A stretch of 64,000 nucleotides of DNA from Hymenobacter mellowenesis. GTDB taxonomy: Bacteria > Bacteroidota > Bacteroidia > Cytophagales > Hymenobacteraceae. The translations under genes and the position numbers were made by a program. The notes beneath the pieces were generated by a model. It was not told the origin of the DNA. It did not search any database and saw only the letters and a list, made by a program, of their open reading frames with translations. The stretch is taken from contig NZ_JAUQSX010000011.1 in the NCBI RefSeq assembly GCF_030581005.1, forward strand, positions 177,222 through 241,221. The letters run 5' to 3'. Positions 8,257 to 16,395 of the stretch are shown piece after piece. Position 1 is the first letter of the stretch, and every line of letters begins with the position of its first letter.

Positions 8257-8841
8257 TTATTTGGTTAACTCCGGGTCGATGATGGCGGCGTCGAATTCGG
8301 TATTGAGCTTTTTGTAGAGTGGGGTGGGCTCGACCTTCAGTATCAACTCGATGGTGGGGCCGGAGAACAGTTCGAACAGGTGGCCGCCGTGAATAAGGCC
8401 GTCGAAGGTGGCCAGGTTGACGTGGGTGTGGGCTACCGGCTTGCCGTTGTACACGGCGATGTCGCCCGTTAGCGAGGTTACTTCGATTGGGTCCGGAAAG
8501 GGGATGACTTTGAAGGCTTTGCGGTCGTAGTCGAATATGCCCACCTTGGCCGACAAGGCATCGCCGATGGCCTGGTAATGGGCACTTTTGACGTTGTGCT
8601 TCTGGGCAAACTCGGTGAGCCCCGATACGACTTCATCGCCCTTGGCAAAAATCAGCACGTAGGTTTTTACCGGCCCGCTGGTGCTCAGCAGCTTCACTTT
8701 CAGGCCAGGAGCTTTGCCCAGCTGCACGGGCTTGCCCGTGGTCAGTGAAATGTATTCCGGGGCCTGAGCCTGGGCAGCCAGGGCGGTACCGGCCACGAGC
8801 AGGGCCGTGGCGGCGAGGCGTTTAAAGAAGGCAGGACGCAT
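8257..8841 (-). CDS. Secreted PPC/DUF296 domain protein
   Basis: A 194-residue protein with a signal peptide (about residues 1-25, ending AAQAQA) followed by a PPC (DUF296) domain. The domain starts near LKVKLLSTSGPVKTYVLIFAKGDE and includes AHTHVNLATFDGLIHGGHLFE, where the histidines match the conserved metal-binding pattern of bacterial PPC proteins. In plants the domain pairs with AT-hooks, but here it stands alone and is exported, so DNA binding is unlikely. It is separated by 8 bases from the hydrolase gene upstream, which makes co-transcription near certain. Its actual role is unknown. Confidence 0.8.
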   Translation of the reverse strand: MRPAFFKRLAATALLVAGTALAAQAQAPEYISLTTGKPVQLGKAPGLKVKLLSTSGPVKTYVLIFAKGDEVVSGLTEFAQKHNVKSAHYQAIGDALSAKVGIFDYDRKAFKVIPFPDPIEVTSLTGDIAVYNGKPVAHTHVNLATFDGLIHGGHLFELFSGPTIELILKVEPTPLYKKLNTEFDAAIIDPELTK

Positions 8842-8849
8842 CGGGCTGA

Positions 8850-9716
8850 TTATTTAATGAATGGTGCCACATCGGCCCACACGGCCGGGAAGTTGCTGAG
8901 AAAGGCCCCGTGCCCGGCATTGGGGATGATGCCCAGCTGGCCCCGGCGCAGGTCCCGGACCGTGGGGAGCATCCGCTCCAAGGGGTTGCCCTCGTCGCGG
9001 TCGCCGGCCATCACCAGCACGGGGCACTGGATGGTCTGCATCAGGGCGCGGTCCACGGTCAGGTGGTTGTACATGGTGGCCACCTGGGTAAACATCTCGC
9101 CTAGGCGCTGCGGCTGCGGCATCAGCGCCTGCTGCTGGCGCACGTAGGCGCTGTCGAGCGCCAGGGCCTGCTGGGGGCTGAAATCAAATTTGCGCTGGCC
9201 GGCCGTCACCTCACTGGCCCCAATAGTGATGAGCTTGCGCACCCGCTCGGGGTACATACTGGCCAGCTTGTAGCCGGCAAAGCCCCCGTCGCTGAAACCC
9301 AGCACAATGGCGCTGTCGCGGGCGGTGGCCTTGAGCACGGCCAGCACGTCGTTGGCCCGCTGCTCGTAGGTGAGCGGCGCGGTGCCCAGCTCCGACTTGC
9401 CGTGGCCGCGCGTCGAGATGGCAATCACCTGGTATTTGCGCGAGAGGCTGTCGATGAACTGGTGCATCTCGTAGGTCGAGCCCAGCAGGCCGCCGTGCAG
9501 CAGCACGAATGGCCGGCCCTTGCCGTACACCTCGTAGTAGATTTTGGCGTCGCCGGCCTGGACGTAGTGCCCGGCTTTGGGGTTGTTGCCGTAGGGAATG
9601 GCGCCTTTCGGCGAGGGCGTGGCCTGCATAAAAGCCCGCAAGGGCTTCGTGGGCCGCTGCTGGCCGAAGGCGGCGGTGGTCAGCAGGAGGAAAAGGAACA
9701 GCAGTTGCCGGGTCAT
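8850..9716 (-). CDS. Exported alpha/beta hydrolase
   Basis: A 288-residue serine hydrolase with a signal peptide (residues 1-19, ending AAFGQQ). The oxyanion-hole motif is HGGLLGS (about 74-80), the nucleophile elbow GFSDGG places the catalytic Ser at 142, and Asp (GDRDE) and His (NAGHGAF) follow near the C-terminus. The substrate is unknown; esterase or lactonase activity is plausible. It is the first gene of a five-gene operon. Its upstream region has a -7 box and two 16-bp palindromes matching the promoter of the 12003 gene base for base in spacing. Confidence 0.87.
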   Translation of the reverse strand: MTRQLLFLFLLLTTAAFGQQRPTKPLRAFMQATPSPKGAIPYGNNPKAGHYVQAGDAKIYYEVYGKGRPFVLLHGGLLGSTYEMHQFIDSLSRKYQVIAISTRGHGKSELGTAPLTYEQRANDVLAVLKATARDSAIVLGFSDGGFAGYKLASMYPERVRKLITIGASEVTAGQRKFDFSPQQALALDSAYVRQQQALMPQPQRLGEMFTQVATMYNHLTVDRALMQTIQCPVLVMAGDRDEGNPLERMLPTVRDLRRGQLGIIPNAGHGAFLSNFPAVWADVAPFIK

Positions 9717-9738
9717 GAGTGCATTGTTTTGAACAATG

Positions 9739-9807
9739 CAAAGGTCCCCCAGTCGCGTAGCCGATGCCCTTAACCTAGCGTAAGAAATACCCTTAATCTA
9801 GGTTAAG
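9739..9807 (-). promoter_or_regulatory. Promoter with two Crp-like palindromes (hydrolase operon)
   Basis: On the minus strand the -7 box GACCTTTG (9746-9739) lies about 23 bases before the start codon. Upstream are the palindromes CTTAACCTAGCGTAAG (9769-9784, written on the plus strand) and CTTAATCTAGGTTAAG (9792-9807), 23 bases apart. The nearer one is centred about 37 bases from the edge of the box, roughly -41 from the inferred start, the class II position for a Crp-type activator. The whole 77-base arrangement recurs without gaps at 12031-12107. Confidence 0.75.
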
Positions 9808-10414
9808 CCTTGCCGGGTTTCGTGACCCGGTCCTTGCGGATTTTGCTCAGAAACTCCGGCGTGATGCCGAGGTAGGAGGCAATCTGGGTATTGGGCAGGC
9901 GGCGGGCCCAGTGCGGGTACTGCGTCAGGAAATTCTGGTACCGCTCCTCGGCCGGGGTGCTAATGCTTTGCAGCAGCCGGTCCTGCAGGTCGATGTACCC
10001 CCGCTCGACGAGGATGCGAAAGTTGCGGTCGAACTTGTGGTAGTGGGTGAACAGGTCAAGCAGGTCGTCGTGCCGGATTTGCAGCACCGTGGCCGGCTCC
10101 AGGGCCTCGATGTACACCCGGCTGGGCTGCTCGGCGTAGAAGCTGGCCAGGTCGGTCATCCACTCATTCTCCACCGCAAACAGCAGGTTGTGCTCCTTGC
10201 CACTTTTGTCCACGGTGTAGAGCCGGAAGCAGCCGGCCACCACGAAGCTGGCGTACCGGCACACTTCACCCTCCTGCAGCAGGAAAGCGCGGCGCTTTAC
10301 CTTCCGCTCCGTGAAACGCCGCGTCAGCGCCTCCTCTTCCTCTCCGGTGAGGGGGAAATAATCCTGCTTGAAATACTGGCGGAGCGCCTCTAACGGGGCA
10401 AGGGTTGTATCCAC
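9803..10414 (-). CDS. Crp/Fnr family transcriptional regulator
   Basis: A 203-residue regulator with an N-terminal cyclic-nucleotide-binding-like beta-roll (residues about 25-125; LLQEGEVCRYASFVVAGCFRLY) and a C-terminal winged helix whose HTH reads NTQIASYLGITPEFLSKIRK. The Arg/Ser pair that contacts cAMP is not evident, so the ligand is probably not cAMP, as in many Bacteroidota members of the family. It starts 38 bases after the stop of the DOPA-type dioxygenase gene and is probably co-transcribed with it from the promoter at 11364-11408. That promoter carries the same palindrome as three others here. This makes it the best candidate for the protein that binds those sites, including its own promoter. 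Confidence 0.88.
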   Translation of the reverse strand: MDTTLAPLEALRQYFKQDYFPLTGEEEEALTRRFTERKVKRRAFLLQEGEVCRYASFVVAGCFRLYTVDKSGKEHNLLFAVENEWMTDLASFYAEQPSRVYIEALEPATVLQIRHDDLLDLFTHYHKFDRNFRILVERGYIDLQDRLLQSISTPAEERYQNFLTQYPHWARRLPNTQIASYLGITPEFLSKIRKDRVTKPGKA

Positions 10415-10452
10415 GTTTACGGGCTAAATGGGCGCCGGCAAGTTACCAAAAG

Positions 10453-11331
10453 CTAGCCTACCTGAAACGTGCGCATGCTGATGCCCCCAAACGTCACGCC
10501 CTCAAACGTGTGGGTGAGGGCCTCGGTTGGGCGGGCCAGCCCGGCGGTGTAGAGCAGCGGCAGGTAGTGGTCGAGCGTGGGCACGGCCAGCGCGCCGCTA
10601 CGGCCGGTTTGCTGGTAGGCAAGCAGGCCCTTGAAGTCGCGCTGGTCGAGCCGGCCCTTCACCCAGTGGTCAAACTGCGTGGCCCAGTCGAAGGCGCTCT
10701 CGTCGCCGGCCATGAGCTTGGGCATGCTTAGTTGCAGGTTGTGGACCACGTTGCCGCTGCCGATGATGAGCACGCCTCGTTCGCGCAGGAACTGCAGCTG
10801 CCGGGCAAAGTCGAAGTGCCAGGCCAGCGGCTTGCTGTAGTCGAGGCTGAGCTGCACCACCGGAATGTTGGCCTGCGGATAGAGGTGATGCAGAATGGAC
10901 CAGGTGCCGTGGTCGAGGCCCCAGTCGGCCGCGCCGTGCACGTCGTGGATGTGCTCCACGATGGCCTGGGCCAGGTCGGGCTTGCCGGGGGCCGGGTACT
11001 GCATCCGTTCCAGCGCCGGCGGGAAGCCCTCAAAGTCGTGGATGGTGGGCGGGCGCTGGTTGTTGGTCACGAACGTGCCCTTGGTCTGCCAGTGCGCCGA
11101 GATGACGACAATGGCCTTGGGCGGCGTGAGGCGCGCCCGCAGCTGGTGCAGGCTGCGTGTAAACGCATTGTCCTCAATGGCATTCATCGGCGAGCCGTGG
11201 CCCACGAAGAGCACCGGCATCAGCTTCGTGCGGGGCAAGCCGGCCGCGGCCGCGAACAGCTTTTGCAGGTTCAGGGCCGGCGGCAGCAACGGGGCCAGGG
11301 CCAGGGCTTTGAGAACGGAACGGCGTTGCAT
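10453..11331 (-). CDS. ygiD: 4,5-DOPA-type extradiol dioxygenase
   Basis: A 292-residue protein of the class III extradiol ring-cleavage dioxygenase family (LigB-type). Metal-binding signatures are VGHGSPMNAIED (His 45), SAHWQT, and LDHGTWSILHHLYP with its His pair, with a further His in GSGNVVHNL. The start at 11331 (MQRRSVLKAL) places a double-Arg plus hydrophobic segment at the N-terminus, like a Tat-type or uncleaved leader, which is unusual for a YgiD protein; the longer frame to 11454 is non-coding in appearance. It opens catechol-type rings such as L-DOPA. It lies upstream of the Crp/Fnr gene in one transcript and has its own -7 box and palindrome. Confidence 0.87.
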   Translation of the reverse strand: MQRRSVLKALALAPLLPPALNLQKLFAAAAGLPRTKLMPVLFVGHGSPMNAIEDNAFTRSLHQLRARLTPPKAIVVISAHWQTKGTFVTNNQRPPTIHDFEGFPPALERMQYPAPGKPDLAQAIVEHIHDVHGAADWGLDHGTWSILHHLYPQANIPVVQLSLDYSKPLAWHFDFARQLQFLRERGVLIIGSGNVVHNLQLSMPKLMAGDESAFDWATQFDHWVKGRLDQRDFKGLLAYQQTGRSGALAVPTLDHYLPLLYTAGLARPTEALTHTFEGVTFGGISMRTFQVG

Positions 11332-11363
11332 AAGGGGGCAGGGGGAGGATTGAGCCAAAGCCC

Positions 11364-11408
11364 CAAAACTACCGGCCCCCGCTGGCCACGGCATTGACCT
11401 AGGATAAG
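11364..11408 (-). promoter_or_regulatory. Promoter with Crp-like palindrome (dioxygenase-crp)
   Basis: The -7 box is a perfect TAnnTTTG on the minus strand (TAGTTTTG, 11371-11364). The palindrome ATTGACCTAGGATAAG (11393-11408 on the plus strand) is centred 36-37 bases from the box edge. This matches the geometry of three other promoters here within one base. Confidence 0.7.
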
Positions 11409-11517
11409 AAAGCAGGAGCGGAGCAACAAAAAGCCCCCGACGGCGTGCTTCCACTGCCCCTGCCGGGAAGTAAGAGCGCGCCGCCAGGGGCTGGCAGCTA
11501 ATCGGCCTGAGCGCCGG

Positions 11518-12003
11518 TTATTTGGTCTTGTTGTACATGTAGCGGGCGATTTTCCACTGGCCGCTCACCTTCTGGAAAACGAACAGCTCGCGGTTTTCTT
11601 CCGGCCCGGTCTGGCCGTTGGCATTGACCGTGGCCGTGCCTTTGTAAGTGGAGCGCACGAAGGCCGTATTGCCATTCACCACGACTTCGTCAATGGTAAA
11701 ATTGATGTCCAGCTTGATGGCCCCGAACACGTACTCGTAGGTGCCTTTCACCTGGGCCTGGCCCACGGCGGTGGGGGCGCCGGGCGGCATGAGCACGGCA
11801 TCCTTGGTGTAGAGGGCCACGACTTTGCCGACGTTGGCTTCCTTGAGCGCGTCGCGGTAAGCCGTAATGACTTTCTCGATGGCGGCTTTGTCGTTGTCGG
11901 CAACGCTTGCCGCAATAAGGCGCTTATCCGAACGACCTTCGGCCTGGCTGAGGGTGGCCGTCAGGGACAGGAAAAGCGCGGCTGCAACGAATGATTTCTT
12001 CAT
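11518..12003 (-). CDS. Exported SgcJ/EcaC-like NTF2-fold protein
   Basis: A 161-residue protein starting MKKSFVAAALFLSL at 12003, with a signal peptide ending near residue 22. The mature part is an NTF2-like domain (AIEKVITAYRDALKEANVGKVVALYTKDAVLMPPG, ending QWKIARYMYN) that resembles the 7838 protein closely, so the two are paralogues, one exported and one not. No catalytic function can be assigned. It is a single-gene transcript with its own promoter (12039-12107), whose layout is the same as that of the hydrolase operon. Confidence 0.82.
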   Translation of the reverse strand: MKKSFVAAALFLSLTATLSQAEGRSDKRLIAASVADNDKAAIEKVITAYRDALKEANVGKVVALYTKDAVLMPPGAPTAVGQAQVKGTYEYVFGAIKLDINFTIDEVVVNGNTAFVRSTYKGTATVNANGQTGPEENRELFVFQKVSGQWKIARYMYNKTK

Positions 12004-12038
12004 CTGGGGGTGCGTGTTAGGGGTTGATTTGAACACTG

Positions 12039-12107
12039 CAAAGGTCCCGTCCCCGAGCCCGCCGTGCCCTTGAACTAACATAAGAAATCGGCTTAATCTA
12101 GGTTAAG
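12039..12107 (-). promoter_or_regulatory. Promoter with two Crp-like palindromes (NTF2-like gene)
   Basis: A minus-strand -7 box GACCTTTG (12046-12039), then palindromes CTTGAACTAACATAAG (12069-12084) and CTTAATCTAGGTTAAG (12092-12107). All positions equal those of the 9739-9807 promoter plus exactly 2300 bases, with no gaps, and the distal 16-mer is identical. Confidence 0.75.
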
Positions 12108-12160
12108 TCAAGTCCTCCCCGGCATCGAATGAGAATGGTAAAAATCCCCGCTACGCCGCC

Positions 12161-13747
12161 CTACAACGGCCGCGACCGGAACGTGACGGCCTGCCGGTGT
12201 AGCGGGGGCAGCACCAGCAGCACTACGAGCAGGGCGATGAGCCCCAGGCTGACCAGCCCGAAGTAGTTGAGGCAGTAGCGGAGCAGCGTTTGGGTTTCGA
12301 GGGTGCGGGCCAGCAGGCTGGCCGCACCGCGCTGGGCCGTTTCCAGGGCCAGGCCCTTGCCCTGCAGGGTTTGCTGCAGGCTCTGCACGCGGGCCGCCAC
12401 CTCGCTGGTGCCGGGTAGCAAATCGGCCCGAAACCGGTCGAGCTGCGCCGTGCGCCAGTAGGGCTGCAATACGCTGGTGACGGCCAGCGAGCCCACGAAG
12501 CCCAGGTTGCGAAACGCCACCGCCGCGAACGTGCCGGCCGCCGTCAGCTGCGGGGGCAGCCCGCCCATGGTGAACAGCGCCAGTGGCACCAGCACGAAGC
12601 CCACGGCCAAGCCTTGCAGGAGCAGCGGCAGCCAGAACACGGCCAGCTGCTGCGCCGGTCCGAAGAGCAGATACATCCACACATGGTGCACCAGCAGCAA
12701 CGCAAAGCCCACCGCCAGCAGCCAGCGCAGGGGCGTGCCCAGCAGTACGAAGCGCACCACGATGCTCACGCCCAGTACAATGCCGACCAGCGTAGCCGCC
12801 TGCAAACCCACCATTTGCCCAGCATCGACGTGCAGCACGCCCGTGAAATAGGCCAGGGCGATGTTGGTGGTGCCCCGGAAAAAGTAGAACACGCAGAACA
12901 GCGCCAGCCCCACGCAAAAGTTGCGGTGGCGAAACACACCAAAGTCGATATAGGGCCGCTTCAGATGCACTTGCCGCCAGCCGAAGGCGACGCTGCCCAC
13001 CACGGCCAGCCCTAGGGCCCGCCACATGGCCGGGCTTTCCAGCCAGTACTGCTGCTGACCGTACGAGGCCAGATAGGACAGGCCCAGCAGCAGGGCGCTC
13101 AGCAGCACCCAGCTGGGCCATTCCAACTGCGTGAGCGGCAGCCGCCGCCGGGTGCGCACGTCGTTGAGAATGAGCAGTAGTAGCAGCGCGCCGGGCAGCG
13201 CCACCAGCAGGTAGGCGTGGAACACCGCCGGCACGGCGTAGTGGTCGAGCACTGTCCAGCTCAGCATGGTGCCCAGCGGCGCCGAGGCCAGCAGCCCGCC
13301 GTAAAACACGGCGTAGCCCATGGCCCGCGCCCGGGTGGAATGCAGGCGCGAAAAAATCAGCGACAGCAGCGGCGTGACGATGGTGCAGGCCACCGTACCC
13401 TGCAAAAAGCGCAGCCCCAGCAACAGGCGAAAATCGCGCACCCCGCCAGCCAGGCCCACCAGGGCGGCCAGCAGCACCACGCTCAACAGCAGGGAATTGC
13501 GCAGGCGCAGGTAGCTGCCCAGGTGCGGGTCGAAGGGCAGAAACGCCACCAGCCCCGCGTAGAACAGCAGGATGGAAAACTGCACGTCGGCCGGCTCCAC
13601 ACCGTAGTAGCCCGCCATCTCGGCTCCGCTACCGGCATAAAGGCCCAGCAACAGAAACGGCGGCAGCAGCGCCCAAAACAGCACGGCCCGAATGGCCCAT
13701 TCGGGCACCCAGGCCTTAAAAACCGGCGGCAGTTCCGTGTTTTTCAT
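12161..13747 (-). CDS. MFS drug transporter, EmrB/DHA2-like
   Basis: A 528-residue integral membrane protein with about 14 hydrophobic segments, the pattern of the DHA2 (EmrB/QacA) branch. The loop after the second helix pair carries GLRFLQGTVACTIVTPLLSLIFSRLHSTRARAMGYAVFYGG, similar to the motif C region of drug-proton antiporters. It would export toxic organic compounds across the inner membrane. It is the third gene of a TolC-HlyD-MFS operon, 13 bases after the HlyD gene, and probably forms a tripartite pump with those two proteins. Confidence 0.87.
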   Translation of the reverse strand: MKNTELPPVFKAWVPEWAIRAVLFWALLPPFLLLGLYAGSGAEMAGYYGVEPADVQFSILLFYAGLVAFLPFDPHLGSYLRLRNSLLLSVVLLAALVGLAGGVRDFRLLLGLRFLQGTVACTIVTPLLSLIFSRLHSTRARAMGYAVFYGGLLASAPLGTMLSWTVLDHYAVPAVFHAYLLVALPGALLLLLILNDVRTRRRLPLTQLEWPSWVLLSALLLGLSYLASYGQQQYWLESPAMWRALGLAVVGSVAFGWRQVHLKRPYIDFGVFRHRNFCVGLALFCVFYFFRGTTNIALAYFTGVLHVDAGQMVGLQAATLVGIVLGVSIVVRFVLLGTPLRWLLAVGFALLLVHHVWMYLLFGPAQQLAVFWLPLLLQGLAVGFVLVPLALFTMGGLPPQLTAAGTFAAVAFRNLGFVGSLAVTSVLQPYWRTAQLDRFRADLLPGTSEVAARVQSLQQTLQGKGLALETAQRGAASLLARTLETQTLLRYCLNYFGLVSLGLIALLVVLLVLPPLHRQAVTFRSRPL

Positions 13748-13760
13748 TGGTCGGTAGCGC

Positions 13761-14831
13761 TTACTTGGCCACCGTCACGGTGGCGTTCATGCCGGCCGCG
13801 AGCTGGGCGGTTTTCGCCGGCTGGTCGGTGAGCTGAATGCGGATGGGCAGGCGCTGAATCACCTTGATGAAGTTGCCCGTCGCGTTGTCGGGCGGCAGCA
13901 GCGAAAACCGCGCCCCCATAGCCGGCGACAACGACTCGATGCGCCCCGCAAATGCCTGGTCGGGGTAGGCGTCAGTGGTGATGCGCACCGGCTGGCCCAC
14001 GTGCAGGTGCGGCAATTGGGTTTCCTTGAAGTTGGCCGTTATCCACTTGCCCGCCTGGCGGTTCACGATGTAGGCCAGCGGCTGGCCGGCCTGAATCAAT
14101 TGGCCTTCCTGAATGGTCTGGCGGCCCATCACACCGGCGTAGGGCGCCGTCACGACGGTGTAAGAAAGGTCGAGCCGGGCCTTGCGCAGCAGTGCCTGCC
14201 GCCGCCGGATTTCGGCTTGCAGCACCGCCCGCTGCCCTTGACTTTCGTCCACCCGCGAGAGGGCCGTCTGGTAGCCGCCGGCCAGGGCCGCGTAATCAGA
14301 GCGGGCCACATCGAGGGCCGACTGCTGGCGCTCGAACTGCTGGCGCGTCACGGCTTCATCGGCCAATAGCTGTTTGTAGCGGGCAAAATCCTGCTCCTGC
14401 TGCACCAGCCGGGCCTTGGCCGCCCCAATCTGGCTTTGGCTTACCTGCGAGCTGCGCTGCGAGGTCTGCACGGTGCTGGCCAGGTTCAGCAGCTGGGCCT
14501 GAGTATTGGCCAGCGCCGCTTCGGCCTCGGCCACGGGCACTTCAAAGTCGCGGTTGTCGAGCACGACCAGCGTGTCGCCGGCCTTAACGGCCTGGTTTTC
14601 GGCGTAATGAATCCGGCGAATGTAGCCGCTGACCTTGCTGTTAATCGGGTTAATGTATTCTTCCACCTGAGCATCGTCGGTGCTTTCAAAGTGCAGCATC
14701 TGCCAGCCGATGCGGCCGCCCCAGATGAACAGGGCCAGCACCAGCAGGCTGGCTAACGTGGTGGTGATGCGCGCCACCAGGCGGTCGGTGCGCTGCGCGG
14801 GATGTTGCGGCGAGGTCGTCGGCTGGGTCAT
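13761..14831 (-). CDS. HlyD/EmrA-type periplasmic adaptor
   Basis: A 356-residue membrane fusion protein. One N-terminal transmembrane segment (about residues 20-45) is followed by a lipoyl-like half (FESTDDAQVEEYINPINSKVSGYI), a long alpha-helical hairpin (residues about 85-210, heptad-like Ala/Gln/Leu pattern) and a beta-barrel region (YTVVTAPYAGVMGRQTIQEGQLI). It would bridge the MFS pump and the TolC channel. Its start is 2 bases from the stop of the tolC gene, so the operon is tightly packed. Confidence 0.9.
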   Translation of the reverse strand: MTQPTTSPQHPAQRTDRLVARITTTLASLLVLALFIWGGRIGWQMLHFESTDDAQVEEYINPINSKVSGYIRRIHYAENQAVKAGDTLVVLDNRDFEVPVAEAEAALANTQAQLLNLASTVQTSQRSSQVSQSQIGAAKARLVQQEQDFARYKQLLADEAVTRQQFERQQSALDVARSDYAALAGGYQTALSRVDESQGQRAVLQAEIRRRQALLRKARLDLSYTVVTAPYAGVMGRQTIQEGQLIQAGQPLAYIVNRQAGKWITANFKETQLPHLHVGQPVRITTDAYPDQAFAGRIESLSPAMGARFSLLPPDNATGNFIKVIQRLPIRIQLTDQPAKTAQLAAGMNATVTVAK

Positions 14832-14833
14832 GA

Positions 14834-16174
14834 CTATAGGAGGCCGATGGCTTTTTGCAGTTGATAGTATTGCGTGGCGGCCAGTGTCCGGGCCGTCACG
14901 AGGTCGAAGCGGGCCTGCAGGAGCTGATTATCCGCATCTAGCAAATCGGTGAGCAGCGCCAGCTGGTTGAAATAGGTGCTGTTGACGATGCGATAGTTTT
15001 CGGTGGCCTGCCCAATGCTCTGCTCCGCGATGCGGATGCGCTCCAGGGTTTCCTGGTAGCGCACGTAAGCCGTTTTGACTTCCTGGCGCTTGTCGTCCAG
15101 CACCTTTTCTTCGCCCAGTCGCTGGCGCTCAATGCCGATTTCGGCGGCCTTTTCGGCGTGACGGTCCAGCCAGCGGGCGGTGATGTTGTAGGAAACGCGC
15201 ACGCCCACCTCGCCCACGCTGTATATCTGCGACACGTTGGGGAACACCAGTCGGTTGGGGTAGGTGTAGGCGTAGCCTGAAAACAGGCTCACCTGCGGAC
15301 GCTTGCTTACTTCCGTGGCCGCCAGCCGCAGCTCGCTGAGGTGGGTTTGCAGCCCGGCTACCCGCAGCTCGGGCGCTTTGGCCTGCGCCTGACCGAGGTA
15401 GTCGGCGTAGGCATTGTCGAGCACCACCGCCGGGCTCACCGGGGCCAGTTGGTTCACCTGGTCTTCGGGGGCACCCAGCAGCAGGTTCAAGCGCTGGTTG
15501 GTGAGGGTGAGGGTATTGCCGATTTCGGTTAGCAGCAGCTGTTGCCGCGAGAGCTGCAGCTCGGCCCGCAGCAGGTCGGAGCGTAGCACCACGCCGTTCT
15601 TATACAGCGAGCGAATCTGAGTCAGTCGCCGTTCCGATTCTTTGACGTTGTTGGCCGTCAGGGCTTGGTACTCGCGGTTGCGCTGCACGTCGAGGTAGGC
15701 CGTGGCCACGCGCAGACGGACCTCGCTGGCGGTCAAAGCCAGCCGCTCGGTTTCCAAGAGTTCGTTGGTTGCCTGGGTGGCAATCTGATTGGTGATGCGC
15801 CCGCCGGTGTATACTTCCCAGTCGGCTTCGAGGCCTACGTGGTACGCGTGGGGGCTGGGCGGTACGGCGACGCGCTCGGGGTTTTGCAGGCCGGCGCGGG
15901 GCTCGTAAGCCACCAGCCCGCCCAGGTAGGCGTAGCTGCCGCCCGTTGTCACGCGGGGCAGGCGCTCGCTCTTGCGGTCCTTCACCAGTTCAGCGCTGAG
16001 GTCCACCTGCTGGCGCTGCATCCGGATTTCCTTGTTGTGCGCCGTGGCCAGCGCCCAGGCCTGCTCCAGCGTCAGGGGCTCGGCCGGACTGCCAGCCGTT
16101 TGCGCAGTCACCGGATAAGTGACTGATAATAAAAAAGCTGCGGCGCCGGTCCGCAGCCAACTTCGACCGTTCAT
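14834..16174 (-). CDS. TolC-family outer membrane efflux channel
   Basis: A 446-residue protein from the ATG at 16174 (MNGRSWLRTG) with a signal peptide ending at about VTAQT. It has the two-fold TolC repeat of long amphipathic helices (LTLEQAWALATAHNKEIRMQRQQVDLSAELVKDRKSERLP in the first half; LRIAEQS/NYRIVNSTYFNQLALLTDLLDADNQLLQ in the second). It forms the outer-membrane duct of the pump encoded by the next two genes. The promoter has a -7 box at 16203-16196 and a 26-base element at 16236-16261 that recurs upstream of the alcohol dehydrogenase gene. Confidence 0.9.
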   Translation of the reverse strand: MNGRSWLRTGAAAFLLSVTYPVTAQTAGSPAEPLTLEQAWALATAHNKEIRMQRQQVDLSAELVKDRKSERLPRVTTGGSYAYLGGLVAYEPRAGLQNPERVAVPPSPHAYHVGLEADWEVYTGGRITNQIATQATNELLETERLALTASEVRLRVATAYLDVQRNREYQALTANNVKESERRLTQIRSLYKNGVVLRSDLLRAELQLSRQQLLLTEIGNTLTLTNQRLNLLLGAPEDQVNQLAPVSPAVVLDNAYADYLGQAQAKAPELRVAGLQTHLSELRLAATEVSKRPQVSLFSGYAYTYPNRLVFPNVSQIYSVGEVGVRVSYNITARWLDRHAEKAAEIGIERQRLGEEKVLDDKRQEVKTAYVRYQETLERIRIAEQSIGQATENYRIVNSTYFNQLALLTDLLDADNQLLQARFDLVTARTLAATQYYQLQKAIGLL

Positions 16175-16195
16175 GATGGGCTTTTTGTAGGAGCT

Positions 16196-16261
16196 CAAAA
16201 TTACGGGGGCACTGCTCGGCCTATTTTATCACGTTAGTCAATATATTGTTCAAACCAGCCA
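16196..16261 (-). promoter_or_regulatory. Efflux operon promoter with shared AraC-type element
   Basis: A perfect -7 box TAATTTTG on the minus strand (16203-16196). The 26-base element at 16236-16261 contains TTGTTCAAACCAGCCA and starts AGTCAA on the plus strand. Its centre is 52.5 bases from the edge of the box, the same as at 20236-20301. Placement upstream of the -33 region suggests activation. Confidence 0.7.
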
Positions 16262-16319
16262 TTGTTGTTCAAGCCTTGCGAAATCTTACCTATTGCTCGA
16301 AATGATGCTTCAGCGCAGT

Positions 16320-16374
16320 CCAATAGCAAGCCGGTTATCCCGTTTCCAAAATGGAGTAACCGGCTTGCTATTGG
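16320..16374 (-). terminator. Terminator after the esterase gene
   Basis: A perfect 18-bp inverted repeat (CCAATAGCAAGCCGGTTA and its complement) with a 19-base loop, 22 bases past the stop of the 16396 gene. It separates the ADH/LLM/FMN/esterase group from the efflux promoter. Confidence 0.8.
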
Positions 16375-16395
16375 GCCGTCACCTTTACTTCCTGC

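Noticed and set aside
16320..16374. The 18-bp inverted repeat as a miniature mobile element
   Set aside because: No target duplication or second copy is visible, and its place just past a stop codon fits a terminator.
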